DNA of 64,000 nt, taken from NCBI RefSeq assembly GCF_000725485.1, contig NZ_JOAG01000014.1:62001-126000 (forward strand), given 5' to 3'. Origin of the DNA: Nonomuraea candida (GTDB taxonomy: Bacteria; Actinomycetota; Actinomycetes; Streptosporangiales; Streptosporangiaceae). Positions 8,376 to 17,724 of the stretch are shown one piece after another (the first letter of the stretch is position 1; each line of letters begins with the position of its first letter). A program made the position numbers and the translations under genes. The notes below the pieces were generated by a model. That model was not told the origin of the DNA. It saw nothing but the letters and a program-made list of their open reading frames with translations, and made no database searches.

Positions 8376-9128
8376 ATGTCCGGCCACTCCAAATGGGCGA
8401 CGACGAAGCACAAGAAGGCCGCGCTCGACGCCAAGCGCGGCAAGCTGTTCGCCAAGCTCATCAAGAACATCGAAGTGGCGGCACGGACCGGTGGCCCTGA
8501 CCCGGACGCCAACCCCACCCTCTTCGACGCCATCTTCAAGGCCAAGAAGAACTCCGTGCCCAACGACAACATCGAGCGGGCGCGCAAGCGCGGCGGCGGC
8601 CTGGAGGCGGGCGGCGCCGACTGGCAGACGATCATGTACGAGGGTTACGCGCCCGGCGGCGTCGCGGTGCTCATCGAGTGCCTCACCGACAACCGCAACC
8701 GCGCGGCCTCGGAGGTGCGCGTCGCGCTGACCCGCAACGGCGGCTCGCTGGCCGACCCCGGGTCCGTGTCGTACATGTTCAACCGCAAGGGCGTCGTGAT
8801 CGTGCCCAAGGCCGACGGCCTCGACGAGGACACCGTGCTGATGGCCGTGCTCGACGCGGGCGCCGAGGAGGTCAACGACATCGGCGACTCCTTCGAGGTC
8901 GTGTGCGAGGCCGGCGACCTGGTGCCGGTGCGCAAGGCGCTGCAGGACGCCGGCATCGACTACGACTCCGCCGAGTCCAGCTTCATGCCGACGATGAGCG
9001 TGCCGCTCGACGAGGAGGGCGCCAAGAAGGTGTTCCGCCTCATCGACGCGCTGGAGGACAGCGACGACGTGCAGAACGTCTACGCCAACTTCGACGTCTC
9101 CGACGAGGTGCTGGCGGCGCTCGACTAG
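8376..9128 (+). CDS. yebC: YebC/PmpR-family protein (translation/transcription factor)
   Basis: The protein has 250 residues and the conserved N-terminus [15 protein letters not shown], followed by [13 protein letters not shown] and the Y-E-G-Y region ([10 protein letters not shown]). Members of this family help ribosomes through proline stretches or act as DNA-binding regulators; both activities have been described in different bacteria. It follows pdxT at 3 bp and precedes ruvC with two intervening genes, matching the usual pdxT-yebC-ruvC order of actinomycetes apart from the insertion of the permease and acetyltransferase genes. Confidence 0.95.
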   Translation: MSGHSKWATTKHKKAALDAKRGKLFAKLIKNIEVAARTGGPDPDANPTLFDAIFKAKKNSVPNDNIERARKRGGGLEAGGADWQTIMYEGYAPGGVAVLIECLTDNRNRAASEVRVALTRNGGSLADPGSVSYMFNRKGVVIVPKADGLDEDTVLMAVLDAGAEEVNDIGDSFEVVCEAGDLVPVRKALQDAGIDYDSAESSFMPTMSVPLDEEGAKKVFRLIDALEDSDDVQNVYANFDVSDEVLAALD

Positions 9129-9153
9129 CGGGCGGCGTCCCGCATCCGCTCAT

Positions 9154-9179
9154 GAGGGCTCGGCTCCGGCCGGGCCCTC
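9154..9179 (+). terminator. Hairpin after yebC
   Basis: GAGGGCTCGG and CCGGGCCCTC form a 10-bp stem (one G-T pair) with a 6-nt loop, 25 bp after the yebC stop. There is no T tract, as is common for actinomycete terminators. The rest of the 9129-9365 gap holds two near-identical 17-bp direct repeats beginning CCGGGACCCGCG. Confidence 0.5.
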
Positions 9180-9365
9180 GGCGCGTCACCACCTCTTCGC
9201 CCGCCCGCCGCGCACCCGGCCCTCGGCGCGGCGGGCCGGGACCCGCGCGCCGCGCTGTGCTCGCGGCCGGGCGGGGAACCGGGGTGCCGCACTGCGTGTG
9301 ACAAGCCGGGACCCGCGTGCCGGGTTGCGTGCGTGACGGGGGCGGGCAGGTTAGGGTCGGGCGAC

Positions 9366-11126
9366 GTGACTTCCCCCAACCCCTCATCGGCATACTCACC
9401 CGCCCTCGGCTGGCTGCTGGCCGTGCCCGCGCTGCTGGGCGCCCTCATCACCCTGGTGCTGCCGACCGCCCAGACGATCTGGCTCAGCTTCCAGAGCGGC
9501 GGCGTCCTGCGGGAGAGCACCTACGCGGGGACGTCCAACTACGGCAAGCTGCTGGGCGGGGGCGAGTTCTGGTCGGCGCTGCTGTTCACGCTCTCGCTGA
9601 CCCTGATTCCGCTGCTGGTGGCCGTGGTCGTGGGGCCGCTGCTGGCGCTGGCGCTCGACCGGGCCGGCACCTGGCCGAGGCGGGCCGGGCGCGTCGCGCT
9701 CTCGCTCGCCGTCGTGGTCTTCTCGCCGGTCGCGGTCGCGGCGGCCTGGCTGCGCGGGCTGATGCCCGACGCCCCGGGCCTGGCCACGCTGGCCGAGGGG
9801 CTGCGCGAGCCCGCCACGGCGCCGGGGACGCTGCGGCTGATCGTCGGCGCCGCCACGTTCGGGGTGGTGTGCGCGCTGGCCGTGATCGCGTTCCTGCCCG
9901 CCCTGCGCGGCGGCACCCCCGGGCCCGCGATGCTCGCCGTCGGGGCGCTCGTCGCGCTCGCCACGGTGGCCGTGGGGCTCCAGACGTTCTCCATCGGCAT
10001 GGTGCTCACGAAGGGCGGCCCTGAGAGGTCCACAGAGACGCTCATGACCCTCCAGTACGCCTACGCCTTCAGACAGGCCCAGTTCGGCCCTGGGGCGTCC
10101 GTCGCGGCCCTTACGGGGGTCATCCTCGGCGCGCTGGGCATCGCCGCCACCGTCGTCGCGGTCGTCTCCCGGTTGCGCATCACCCTGAACCCCCGCGAAA
10201 CGGCACAGAGCGACACCGCGCCGGCCCCCTCCGGCCACCATGTCGCCCCGGGCACGCCACCCGCCTCTCCCGGCCCCGCGCCGTTCGGCCCCTCCGCTTC
10301 CGTTCCGTCCGGTCCTGGTCTCGCCGGCGCTGTCGCCCCAGGCTCCGGCCCCGCCGGGGCCGATTCCGCGGTGCGGCGGCCGGGGGCGGGGGCCGTGGCG
10401 GCCGGGGTGGCGGCGCTGATCGTCGTCGTGGTGGTCGCGCTCGTCCTGGCCTGGCCCTGGATCGACGGCGTGCTGGCCTCGCGCGCCACCCCCGCGGGCA
10501 CCCTGCGCGCCCAGCTCAACACCTGGGTCCCCGCCCTGGCCGGGGCGCTCGTCTCGGTCGGCGTGGCGTACCTGGCGGCGCTCGGCATCGGCGGCCTGCG
10601 CCCGCTCGGGCGGGGCAGCGAGTGGCTGCTGCTGGCCTTCGCGCCCTGGCTGTTCGTCGGCCCCGGCCCCCTCGCCGTCGCCAACTGGCAGAACCTGCGC
10701 AACCTCGACCTGCTCGACACCTTCCCCGCCCTGCTCCCGCCCCTGCTGGTCAGCGTCCCCGCGCTGTTCGTGCTCACGTTCCTGTGCAAGGGCCTGGCCG
10801 AGCGGACCGATCGCGACTTCTTCGGCGGCGTGCTGCTGCCCTCGCTCCCGATGGCGGGCATCCTCGTGGGCGCCGTCACGCTCGTGAACGCCCACGGCCT
10901 GCTCTGGCCGCTCCTGGTGATCCAGGACCCCGGCATGTTCCCCACCCCGGTCGCCCAGGTGACCCAGCTCAGCGGTTACGCCGCCCCGGCCCCCGACGTC
11001 GGGGCCGCCACGCCGCTGCTCGTCGTGGCCGTCGCGCTGGCCGCTCTGGTGACCGCGCAGCTCCTCTACCTGGACCGGCTCGCGATCGCGGCAAATGGTT
11101 CGCAGGGACGCGCGCGTACTGCGTAG
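9366..11126 (+). CDS. Fused sugar-ABC-permease-like membrane protein
   Basis: The start is uncertain: GTG 9366 (586 residues) or GTG 9333. Two membrane modules are joined by a Pro/Gly/Ala/Ser-rich linker at roughly residues 280-345. The first module resembles MalF-type permeases: an N-terminal helix followed by TIWLSFQS, later VLTKGGPERSTETLM and QFGPGASVAAL. The second has five or six hydrophobic segments and resembles a MalG-type partner. The cytoplasmic EAA loop that contacts the ATPase is not recognisable in either half. No ATPase or binding protein is nearby. It may be a degenerate or repurposed transporter. Its end overlaps an alternative start of the acetyltransferase. Confidence 0.7.
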   Translation: MTSPNPSSAYSPALGWLLAVPALLGALITLVLPTAQTIWLSFQSGGVLRESTYAGTSNYGKLLGGGEFWSALLFTLSLTLIPLLVAVVVGPLLALALDRAGTWPRRAGRVALSLAVVVFSPVAVAAAWLRGLMPDAPGLATLAEGLREPATAPGTLRLIVGAATFGVVCALAVIAFLPALRGGTPGPAMLAVGALVALATVAVGLQTFSIGMVLTKGGPERSTETLMTLQYAYAFRQAQFGPGASVAALTGVILGALGIAATVVAVVSRLRITLNPRETAQSDTAPAPSGHHVAPGTPPASPGPAPFGPSASVPSGPGLAGAVAPGSGPAGADSAVRRPGAGAVAAGVAALIVVVVVALVLAWPWIDGVLASRATPAGTLRAQLNTWVPALAGALVSVGVAYLAALGIGGLRPLGRGSEWLLLAFAPWLFVGPGPLAVANWQNLRNLDLLDTFPALLPPLLVSVPALFVLTFLCKGLAERTDRDFFGGVLLPSLPMAGILVGAVTLVNAHGLLWPLLVIQDPGMFPTPVAQVTQLSGYAAPAPDVGAATPLLVVAVALAALVTAQLLYLDRLAIAANGSQGRARTA

Positions 11127-11136
11127 GTTGCTCCTT

Positions 11137-12282
11137 GTGGAAATACGTGACCTGACTCCCGAGGATCTTGACGACGTTCTCGACCTGCGGAAACGCTCGT
11201 TCGGCCTGCTGTCGCCGGACGATCGCGAGAAGTGGCGCAAGGCGGTGGTCCCGACGCTGGCGGAGGGGCGCTATCTCGGGATGTTCGACGGTGCCCGGCT
11301 GACGGCGGCGGCGCGGCTGCGCCAGTTCACGCAGTGGTGGCACGGCAGGCCGCAGCCGATGGCCGGCATCGCGGGCGTCACCGTCAGCCCGGAGGACCGC
11401 GGGCGCGGCCTGGGCACCCGGCTCATGCGGGCCGTCATCGAGCGCGGCGCCGAGCTGGGCGACGCGGTCTCGGTGCTCTTCCCCGCCACCACCGCCCTCT
11501 ACCGCGGGGTCGGCTACGAGCACGCCGGAGCCCAGCACAACGTGCGGCTGTCCGGCGAGGTGCTGCGCGGGATCCGGCCGTCGGGGCAGGTCAAGCTGCG
11601 CAGGATGGGCCCGGCGGACGCCGCCGAGGTCGTCTCGGTGCTGCACCGGGTGCACGGGGCGGCCCGGTCGAGCGGGCCCGTCTGCTGGGACGAGCGCACC
11701 TGGAGCCTGTGGCTCGCCGAGGAGGACGACTTCCTCTACCTCGCCGACGACGGCCTGGCCGTCTACCGGTGGAAGGGCGACGAGCTGGAGGTCGACACCA
11801 TCGCCGCCGCCTCCGCGGACACCCTGCGCGCCCTGTGGGCGCTGGTCGGCAGCGCGTCCACGGTCGCCCCCCAGGTCGTCGCCGCCGTGGCGCCCGACGA
11901 CCCGGTGTTGTGGCTGCTGCCCGAGCGCACGCGGGAGCAGGTCAAGCAGGTCCGCTGGATGTTCCGGGTGCTGGACGTGGCCGCGGCGGTCGAGCGGCGG
12001 GGCTACCCGTCCACCGCGGCCTGCTCGGCGGTCGTCACCGTGGACGACCCGATCAGGGGCGGCGGCACGTGGCGACTGGAGATCTCCGGCGGATCGGGCA
12101 GCGCCACGCCGGTCCCGGACGGCGACGGCGTCAAGCTCTCGGTGAACGGCTTCTCCGCCCTGTACGCCGGAATCCCCGTCCAGACCCTGCGGCTCAGCGG
12201 TCTCATTTCCGGAGATGACCGATACGACGAGGCACTCGAAGCCGCCTTCGCCGCCCGGCCGTACACGCTGGACTACTTCTGA
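11137..12282 (+). CDS. Eis-like GNAT N-acetyltransferase
   Basis: I favour GTG 11137 (381 residues), which starts VEIRDLTPEDLDDVLDLR as in Eis homologues; ATG 11095 inside the permease gene is an alternative. The first GNAT domain has the acetyl-CoA loop in DRGRGLGTRLMRAV (about residues 88-101), followed by YRGVGYEHAG. A second, degenerate GNAT domain and a C-terminal sterol-carrier-like domain (about 270-381, ending in YFDPHT-like PYTLDYF) complete the Eis layout. Eis enzymes acetylate amines, including aminoglycosides and lysines of proteins. The native substrate here is unknown. The C-terminal carboxylate, used in catalysis by Eis, is Phe. Confidence 0.85.
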   Translation: MEIRDLTPEDLDDVLDLRKRSFGLLSPDDREKWRKAVVPTLAEGRYLGMFDGARLTAAARLRQFTQWWHGRPQPMAGIAGVTVSPEDRGRGLGTRLMRAVIERGAELGDAVSVLFPATTALYRGVGYEHAGAQHNVRLSGEVLRGIRPSGQVKLRRMGPADAAEVVSVLHRVHGAARSSGPVCWDERTWSLWLAEEDDFLYLADDGLAVYRWKGDELEVDTIAAASADTLRALWALVGSASTVAPQVVAAVAPDDPVLWLLPERTREQVKQVRWMFRVLDVAAAVERRGYPSTAACSAVVTVDDPIRGGGTWRLEISGGSGSATPVPDGDGVKLSVNGFSALYAGIPVQTLRLSGLISGDDRYDEALEAAFAARPYTLDYF

Positions 12283-12365
12283 TCCACGTTTCCGATGCAC
12301 GCCCACCCCGGCGGGGGTAAAGTCTCGTGCCGAACACATGTTCGGCGGCGGGGGAGGGTGTGCCG

Positions 12366-12896
12366 GTGCGGGTGATGGGCGTCGACCCGGGTCTGACCAG
12401 GTGCGGCCTGGGCGCGGTGGAAGGGCGCCCGGGCGCGCCGCTGAGCCTGGTGGCCGTCGGGGTGGTGCGCACCGGGGCCGACGAGGAGCTCGGGGCCCGG
12501 CTCGTGGGCATCGAGGCCGGCATCGAGCAGTGGCTCGACGACGTGCGTCCCGACGCGGTGGCGGTCGAGCGCGTCTTCAGCCAGCACAACGTCCGCACGG
12601 TGATGGGCACCGCGCAGGCGGCCGGCATCGCGGTGCTCTGCGCCGCGCGGCGCGGCCTGCCGGTGGCCCTGCACACGCCGTCAGAGGTCAAGGCCGCCAT
12701 CACGGGCAGCGGCACGGCCGACAAGAAGCAGATCGGCGCCATGGTCACCCGCCTGCTGCGCCTGGCCGAGATGCCCAAGCCCGCCGACGCCGCCGACGCC
12801 CTCGCCCTGGCCATCTGCCACGTGTGGCGCGGCGGCGCCCAGCACCGCCTCGCCGAGGCCGTCGCCCGGGCCACCCGCAAGGGCCCCGGTCGATGA
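12366..12896 (+). CDS. ruvC: Holliday junction endonuclease RuvC
   Basis: RuvC cuts Holliday junctions symmetrically during recombinational repair. GTG 12366 is chosen because GGGAGG lies 8 bp upstream and the product then starts [11 protein letters not shown] like other RuvC proteins (176 residues). The four acidic catalytic residues are visible: Asp7 in GVDPG, Glu68 in VAVERVF, Asp141 and Asp144 in DAADALALA. It is followed by an unusually long 331-bp gap before ruvA, although in most actinomycetes the three ruv genes are nearly contiguous. Confidence 0.96.
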   Translation: MRVMGVDPGLTRCGLGAVEGRPGAPLSLVAVGVVRTGADEELGARLVGIEAGIEQWLDDVRPDAVAVERVFSQHNVRTVMGTAQAAGIAVLCAARRGLPVALHTPSEVKAAITGSGTADKKQIGAMVTRLLRLAEMPKPADAADALALAICHVWRGGAQHRLAEAVARATRKGPGR

Positions 12897-13227
12897 TCCC
12901 CGCGTCGCCGGCCCGCGCCTCCCACCTCCGCCCCCGAGGGGCCACGGCTCCACCCCTGCGGGCCGGGCTCTTACGGCGGGCGGCGCCCCCGCGGCTGCCT
13001 GTTACGACCCTCGCCGCGGCGCGACGATCGGCTCCCACGGCGTGAGAGGGTGGCAGATGCCCCTTGCCGGAGCCCCGGCCCCGTCCGTCCAGACGGGACC
13101 GTCGCGATCCGGGACGGGAGCCGTCGGGGCAAGGGTTGCCGTGACCCTGGGCAGGAGCCGTCGGGAAGCTCGCTCGGGGTGAGAGAAGCGGAGTCGTCGT
13201 GGTGGGGTCAGTGACAGGAGGCCGGTT
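12897..13227. other. 331-bp gap between ruvC and ruvA, no gene seen
   Basis: I see no credible coding frame here. The segment holds a GGAGCCGTCGGG direct repeat (about 13108 and 13153) and short inverted G/C runs. The last bases carry the AGGAGG ribosome binding site of ruvA. A separate ruvA promoter may lie here but I cannot identify one. Confidence 0.5.
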
Positions 13228-13848
13228 GTGATCGCGTCGGTGGCGGGCAAGGTGACGGCGATAGCGCCGGACGGAGCCGTGATCGAGGTCGGCGGCGTCG
13301 GCATCCTCACCCACTGCACCCCGGCCACCCTCGCCACCCTGCGCGTGGGCGAGGAGGCCCGCCTGGCCACGTCCCTGGTGGTGCGCGAGGAGTCGCTCAC
13401 CCTGTACGGCTTCGCCACCGACGATGAGCGCGCCGTGTTCGAGCTCCTGCAGACGGCCAGCGGCGTCGGCCCCAAGCTGGCGCTGGCGATGCTCGCCGTG
13501 CACACGCCCAACTCGCTCAGGGTCGCCGTGGCCAGTGCCGACCTCAAGGCCCTGACCCAGGTGCCGGGCATCGGCCAGAAGGGCGCCCAGCGCATCGTCC
13601 TGGAGCTGAAGGACCGGCTCGGCACGCCCGAGGAGGCCGTCAACGCGGCGCTCAACGGGGAGCGGCGGGTGGCGGTGTGGCGGGAGCAGGTCCACTCGGG
13701 CCTGGTGGGGCTGGGCTACTCCGGCAAGGACGCCGACGAGGCCGTCGCCGCCGTGGAGCCGGAGGCCGAGGCCGACCTGGCCGCCGGACGCCAGCCCCAG
13801 GTGGCCGCCCTCCTCAAGGCCGCACTCCGATCCCTGAGCATCCGATGA
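13228..13848 (+). CDS. ruvA: Holliday junction DNA-binding subunit RuvA
   Basis: RuvA binds the four-way junction as a tetramer and positions RuvB motors. The 206-residue protein begins VIASVAGKV at GTG 13228 behind AGGAGG. It has the N-terminal OB domain, two helix-hairpin-helix motifs (SGVGPKLALAML near 80 and VPGIGQKGAQRIVLEL near 115), a flexible linker, and the C-terminal three-helix domain (from about 150) that contacts RuvB. ruvB begins 213 bp downstream. Confidence 0.96.
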   Translation: MIASVAGKVTAIAPDGAVIEVGGVGILTHCTPATLATLRVGEEARLATSLVVREESLTLYGFATDDERAVFELLQTASGVGPKLALAMLAVHTPNSLRVAVASADLKALTQVPGIGQKGAQRIVLELKDRLGTPEEAVNAALNGERRVAVWREQVHSGLVGLGYSGKDADEAVAAVEPEAEADLAAGRQPQVAALLKAALRSLSIR

Positions 13849-13931
13849 CCCCCACCCCCTCCCGCCTCCGGGCCCGGCCCGCCCACGCTGCCGGGGGCCC
13901 GGCCCGCGTCTCACCCCGGCATCCGGCCGGC

Positions 13932-13955
13932 GGTTCAAGATCCGGTTCAAGATCC
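13932..13955 (+). repeat. 12-bp tandem duplication between ruvA and ruvB
   Basis: GGTTCAAGATCC occurs twice head to tail, followed by two degenerate copies (GGCTCGGGGTCC and similar). It lies in the 13849-14061 gap, which otherwise shows no gene. Confidence 0.6.
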
Positions 13956-14061
13956 GGCTCGGGGTCCGGGCCGGGTTCGGGGCGTGGGAAAGTGACGGTC
14001 GGGCGTGATAGCCATGGCGGAGTCGATGTCCGGGTGCCGGTCAGGGAAGGGAGGTGCCGGC

Positions 14062-15096
14062 GTGGGGCTTGAGCGGGAGGAGATCCTGTCGTCCGCCGCC
14101 GGGGGCGACGAGCTGCAGATCGAGGCCGCGCTCCGGCCGAAGCGGCTCAGCGAGTTCATCGGCCAGGGCCGCGTCCGCGAGCAGTTGTCGCTGGTGCTGG
14201 AGAGCGCTCTGCGCAGGCAGAAGCCGCCCGACCACGTGCTCATGAGCGGCTCTCCCGGCCTCGGCAAGACCACGCTGGCGATGATCATCGCGGCCGAGCT
14301 GAACGCCCCGCTGCGCATCACCTCGGGCCCCGCCCTGGAGCGCGCGGGCGACCTCGCGGCCATCCTGTCCACGCTGACGGAGGGCGAGGTGCTGTTCATC
14401 GACGAGATCCACCGGATGGCCAGGCCCGCCGAGGAGATGCTCTACCTCGCCATGGAGGACTTCCGGGTCGACATCGTCGTGGGCAAGGGCCCGGGCGCGA
14501 CCGCGATCCCGCTCGACATCGCGCCCTTCACCCTGGTCGGCGCCACGACCCGGGCCGGGCTGCTGCCCGCGCCGCTGCGCGACCGGTTCGGCTTCACCGC
14601 GCACATGGACTTCTACGAGGTCGCCGAGCTGGAGCAGGTGCTCTTCCGGTCGGCCAAGCTGCTCGGGGTGACCCTGCCCGACGAGGGCGCGCACGAGATC
14701 GCCCGGCGTTCCCGCGGCACGCCGCGCATCGCCAACCGGCTGCTGCGCCGCGTGCGCGACTTCGCCGACGTGCGGGCCGACGGAGTGATCGACCGGGACA
14801 TCGCCGCCGCGGCGCTCAACCTCTACGAGGTCGACGGCGAGGGGCTCGACCGGCTCGACCGGGCGGTGCTCGGCGTGCTGCTGAAGAAGTTCGGCGGCGG
14901 CCCCGTCGGCCTGTCCACGCTGGCGGTGGCCGTGGGGGAGGAGCCGGAGACGGTCGAAGTGGTCGCCGAGCCCTTCCTCGTACGCCAGGGTCTGCTGGCC
15001 AGGACGCCGCGGGGCCGGGTGGCCACCGCGGCGGCGTGGGCCCACCTCGGCATGACACCGCCACCCGATGCGTTCGGAGCGTCACTTTTCGACTGA
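14062..15096 (+). CDS. ruvB: Holliday junction helicase RuvB
   Basis: RuvB is the hexameric AAA+ motor for branch migration. GTG 14062 has GGAAGGGAGG at optimal distance and gives 344 residues, the normal size; an upstream ATG at 14005 would add unconserved sequence. Visible motifs: Walker [11 protein letters not shown] (about residue 66), Walker [11 protein letters not shown] (about 115), sensor 1 GATTRAGLL (about 163), and sensor 2 region [13 protein letters not shown] (about 217), followed by a winged helix ending [16 protein letters not shown] that contacts DNA. Confidence 0.96.
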   Translation: MGLEREEILSSAAGGDELQIEAALRPKRLSEFIGQGRVREQLSLVLESALRRQKPPDHVLMSGSPGLGKTTLAMIIAAELNAPLRITSGPALERAGDLAAILSTLTEGEVLFIDEIHRMARPAEEMLYLAMEDFRVDIVVGKGPGATAIPLDIAPFTLVGATTRAGLLPAPLRDRFGFTAHMDFYEVAELEQVLFRSAKLLGVTLPDEGAHEIARRSRGTPRIANRLLRRVRDFADVRADGVIDRDIAAAALNLYEVDGEGLDRLDRAVLGVLLKKFGGGPVGLSTLAVAVGEEPETVEVVAEPFLVRQGLLARTPRGRVATAAAWAHLGMTPPPDAFGASLFD

Positions 15097-15102
15097 TCAC
15101 AG

Positions 15103-15118
15103 AACGGTTGCAACCGTT
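15103..15118 (+). promoter_or_regulatory. Perfect 16-bp palindrome between ruvB and yajC
   Basis: AACGGTTGCAACCGTT is a perfect inverted repeat, of the kind bound by LacI-type regulators. It lies 41 bp upstream of the candidate yajC -35 element, and 7 bp after the ruvB stop. Confidence 0.5.
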
Positions 15119-15158
15119 TCAAAATGGGAACTTCCCCGCGCGCCGAAACGCTGCCTCG

Positions 15159-15188
15159 TTGCCGCGTTTCGCAACAAGCGCCTACACT
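15159..15188 (+). promoter_or_regulatory. Candidate promoter of yajC-secD-secF
   Basis: TTGCCG (15159-15164) and TACACT (15183-15188) are separated by 18 bp, a good fit to the housekeeping actinomycete consensus. The yajC start is 120 bp downstream, leaving an untranslated leader of about 110 nt. Confidence 0.5.
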
Positions 15189-15307
15189 CCGTGGCTTGGC
15201 TGGCTGTGTAGGCTGACGGGCTGAGCGGCGCGGCCCGAAGCAACGCACGGAATTTCCGGCGCGAGGCCGGTGTCAACTTCTTGTACGACAATGGAAGGTC
15301 GCCCCTT

Positions 15308-15700
15308 ATGGACATGGGACAACTCGGAAGCATCCTGCCGCTGATTCTTCTGGTGGTGGTGTTCTACTTCCTGCTGATTCGCCCCCAGCGCAAGCGCCAG
15401 CAAGAGGCGATCAAGATGCAGAACTCCCTGACGCCCGGCACCCGGGTCATGACCACGACGGGTCTGTTCGCCACCGTCGTGGCCGTCGACAACGAGGACG
15501 TCATCCTCGAGGTCGCGCCGGGGATCGAGACCCGCTGGGTCAAGGCCGCGATCGGCCGCGTCGTCACCCCCGGCGACGCACCGGCGAGTGACGAGGAGCC
15601 GGCCGCCCACCAGGCCGAACTCGACGAAGAGGGCAAGAAGGAGTCCGAGGCCACCGTGGAGCGCAACGGCGACCAGGGCTCCAGTACCAAGCAGTCCTGA
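15308..15700 (+). CDS. yajC: Preprotein translocase accessory subunit YajC
   Basis: The 130-residue protein starts at ATG 15308 behind GGAAGG. One membrane helix spans about residues 8-26 (ILPLILLVVVFYFLLIRP), followed by the family signature RPQRKRQQEA and a conserved cytoplasmic domain through RWVKAAIGRVV. The acidic C-terminal tail is variable. YajC associates with SecDF and the SecYEG channel. secD follows 43 bp later, forming the usual yajC-secD-secF operon. Confidence 0.96.
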   Translation: MDMGQLGSILPLILLVVVFYFLLIRPQRKRQQEAIKMQNSLTPGTRVMTTTGLFATVVAVDNEDVILEVAPGIETRWVKAAIGRVVTPGDAPASDEEPAAHQAELDEEGKKESEATVERNGDQGSSTKQS

Positions 15701-15743
15701 CTAAGCTCTGCGACAAACCTCTATCTGAAAGAACTGACGACCA

Positions 15744-17723
15744 GTGGCCCGACCGACCAGCAGCCACAGCCGACCGGGGCGAACGCTCCTCGTGCTTCTG
15801 GCGCTCATCCTCGCCCTGGGCGGGACGATGTTCCTGCAGAAGGCGTTCACCCCCAAGCTGGGGCTCGACCTCGCCGGCGGCACGACGGTGACTCTGACTC
15901 CCGTGACGCTGAACAACTCGTCACCGCCTGAGGAGATCCTCGACCGCGCGGTCAACATCATCCGCGACCGGGTCAACGGCACCGGAATCTCCGATGCCGA
16001 AGTCGCCAAGTCCGGCGACAACATCATCATCTCCATCCCGGGCGTCGGACAGAGCGAGGCCATCAAGCTGGTCGCGACCACCGCGGAGCTGCGTTTCCGC
16101 CAGGTGCTCGCCGTCGAGGCCACGCAGGCCCCGCAGGACCTGGCCACCAACGCGCCGACGCCGGGCGCCTCACCCTCGGGCTCGGCGAGCCCGTCGGGCC
16201 AGGCCTCGACCCCGGCGTCGGCCACGCCGTCCAACCGGCCCTCGGCCACGCAGTCGGCCTCCACGCCCAGCGCCTCCCCCACGGGCAAGGCGCTGTCGTC
16301 GGCGCTGACCGCGCCTGCCGCCGCGGCCCCGGCCGCCGGGGCTCCCGCCGCCGACCCGACCGCCCAGCCGTCCGCGACCCCGACCGGCCAGCAGAACGGC
16401 CAGCGCAGCGGCCAGCGCAACACCCGCCAGGACGGCCAGGACGGCGAGACCTCCCAGGACGGCGGAGACGGCCAGAACGGCAAGACCGCCCAGAACGGCA
16501 AGACCGCGCAGACCGGCGAAGACGGCAAGACCGGGCAGAAGGGGCAGGAGGGCAAGGCCAAGGCGTCGCCCTCGGCCAGCCCCACCGGCCAGCCCGGCAC
16601 GCCGCCTCCCGCGCAGAACCCCGGCATCGACACCTCGGGCATCGACCCGGCGGTGCTGGAGCAGTTCAACAAGCTCAACTGCGCCGACCCGGCCAACCGC
16701 GGCCAGGGCGTCCAGGACAACCCGGCCAAGCAGTACGCCGGCTGCGAGGCCGACGGCAGCTTCAAGTACGTCCTCGACGTCGCCAAGGTCGTCGGCACCG
16801 ACATCGACACGGCCTCGGCGGGCGTCCGCCAGGGCACCACCGAGTGGGTCGTCCAGCTCGACTTCAAGAGCAAGGGCGCCGGTGAGTGGAGCAAGCTCAC
16901 CACCACCGCCTTCAACTCGCCGCAGCCGCGCAACCAGGTCGCGGTCGTGCTCGACGGCGTCGTCATCACCGCCCCCGTCATCCAGGGCCCGATCCCCGGC
17001 GGCCGGGCCGAGATCACCGGCGGCTTCGACCAGGCCAGCGCCACCACCCTGGCCGACCAGCTCAAGTACGGCGCGCTGCCGCTGAAGTTCAACCGCAGCT
17101 CCGTCGACACGGTCTCCTCGACGCTGGGCCAGGACCAGCTCGAAGGCGGCCTGATCTCCGGCCTGATCGGCCTGGCGCTGGTGGTCCTCTACTGTCTCTT
17201 CTACTACCGGGGCCTGGGCATCGTGGCGGTGCTGAGCCTCGTGGTGGCCACGATCGTCACCTACACGGCGGTGGTCGTGCTCGGCCACAACGCCGGCTTC
17301 CGCCTCTCGCTGCCGCACATCATCGGCCTGGTGGTCTCGATCGGCATCACCGCCGACTCCTTCATCGTGTACTTCGAACGCATTCGTGATGAGATGAAGG
17401 AAGGGCGGCGGACGCTTCGCGCGGCCGTCGAGGTGGCCTGGGTCCGTGCACGCCGCACGATCCTGATCGCCGACGCCGTCATGTTCATCGCCGCGATCGT
17501 GCTGTACTTCCTGGCGGTGGGCGGTGTGGCCGGGTTCGCGTTCGCGATGGGCCTGACCACGCTGATCGACATCGTGGTGGTGTTCCTGTTCACCAAGCCG
17601 TTCATCGCCCTGCTGGCGAGGCTCAAGTTCTTCGCCAAGGGGCACCCGCTGTCGGGCCTCGACGCCGAGCGAATGAGCGAGACGTCGTCGACCGGCCGCC
17701 CGACCACTCCGCAGGAGGCCTGA
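15744..17723 (+). CDS. secD: Protein-export membrane protein SecD with a long low-complexity insert
   Basis: SecD works with SecF to pull proteins out of the Sec channel using the proton gradient. The 659-residue protein starts with helix 1 (about 14-32), then the extracellular P1 domain (KLGLDLAGGTTV, RDRVNGTGISDAEV). At about residues 133-293 it carries a 160-residue Ser/Pro/Ala/Thr then Gly/Gln/Asn/Lys/Asp-rich insert with repeated NGKTAQ units. The remaining P1 base and five helices (from about 465) contain the conserved SIGITADSFIVYFERIRDE motif. Many actinomycete SecD proteins have a linker here, but this one is long and repetitive. It should be displayed outside the membrane. Confidence 0.95.
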   Translation: MARPTSSHSRPGRTLLVLLALILALGGTMFLQKAFTPKLGLDLAGGTTVTLTPVTLNNSSPPEEILDRAVNIIRDRVNGTGISDAEVAKSGDNIIISIPGVGQSEAIKLVATTAELRFRQVLAVEATQAPQDLATNAPTPGASPSGSASPSGQASTPASATPSNRPSATQSASTPSASPTGKALSSALTAPAAAAPAAGAPAADPTAQPSATPTGQQNGQRSGQRNTRQDGQDGETSQDGGDGQNGKTAQNGKTAQTGEDGKTGQKGQEGKAKASPSASPTGQPGTPPPAQNPGIDTSGIDPAVLEQFNKLNCADPANRGQGVQDNPAKQYAGCEADGSFKYVLDVAKVVGTDIDTASAGVRQGTTEWVVQLDFKSKGAGEWSKLTTTAFNSPQPRNQVAVVLDGVVITAPVIQGPIPGGRAEITGGFDQASATTLADQLKYGALPLKFNRSSVDTVSSTLGQDQLEGGLISGLIGLALVVLYCLFYYRGLGIVAVLSLVVATIVTYTAVVVLGHNAGFRLSLPHIIGLVVSIGITADSFIVYFERIRDEMKEGRRTLRAAVEVAWVRARRTILIADAVMFIAAIVLYFLAVGGVAGFAFAMGLTTLIDIVVVFLFTKPFIALLARLKFFAKGHPLSGLDAERMSETSSTGRPTTPQEA

Positions 17724-17724
17724 G

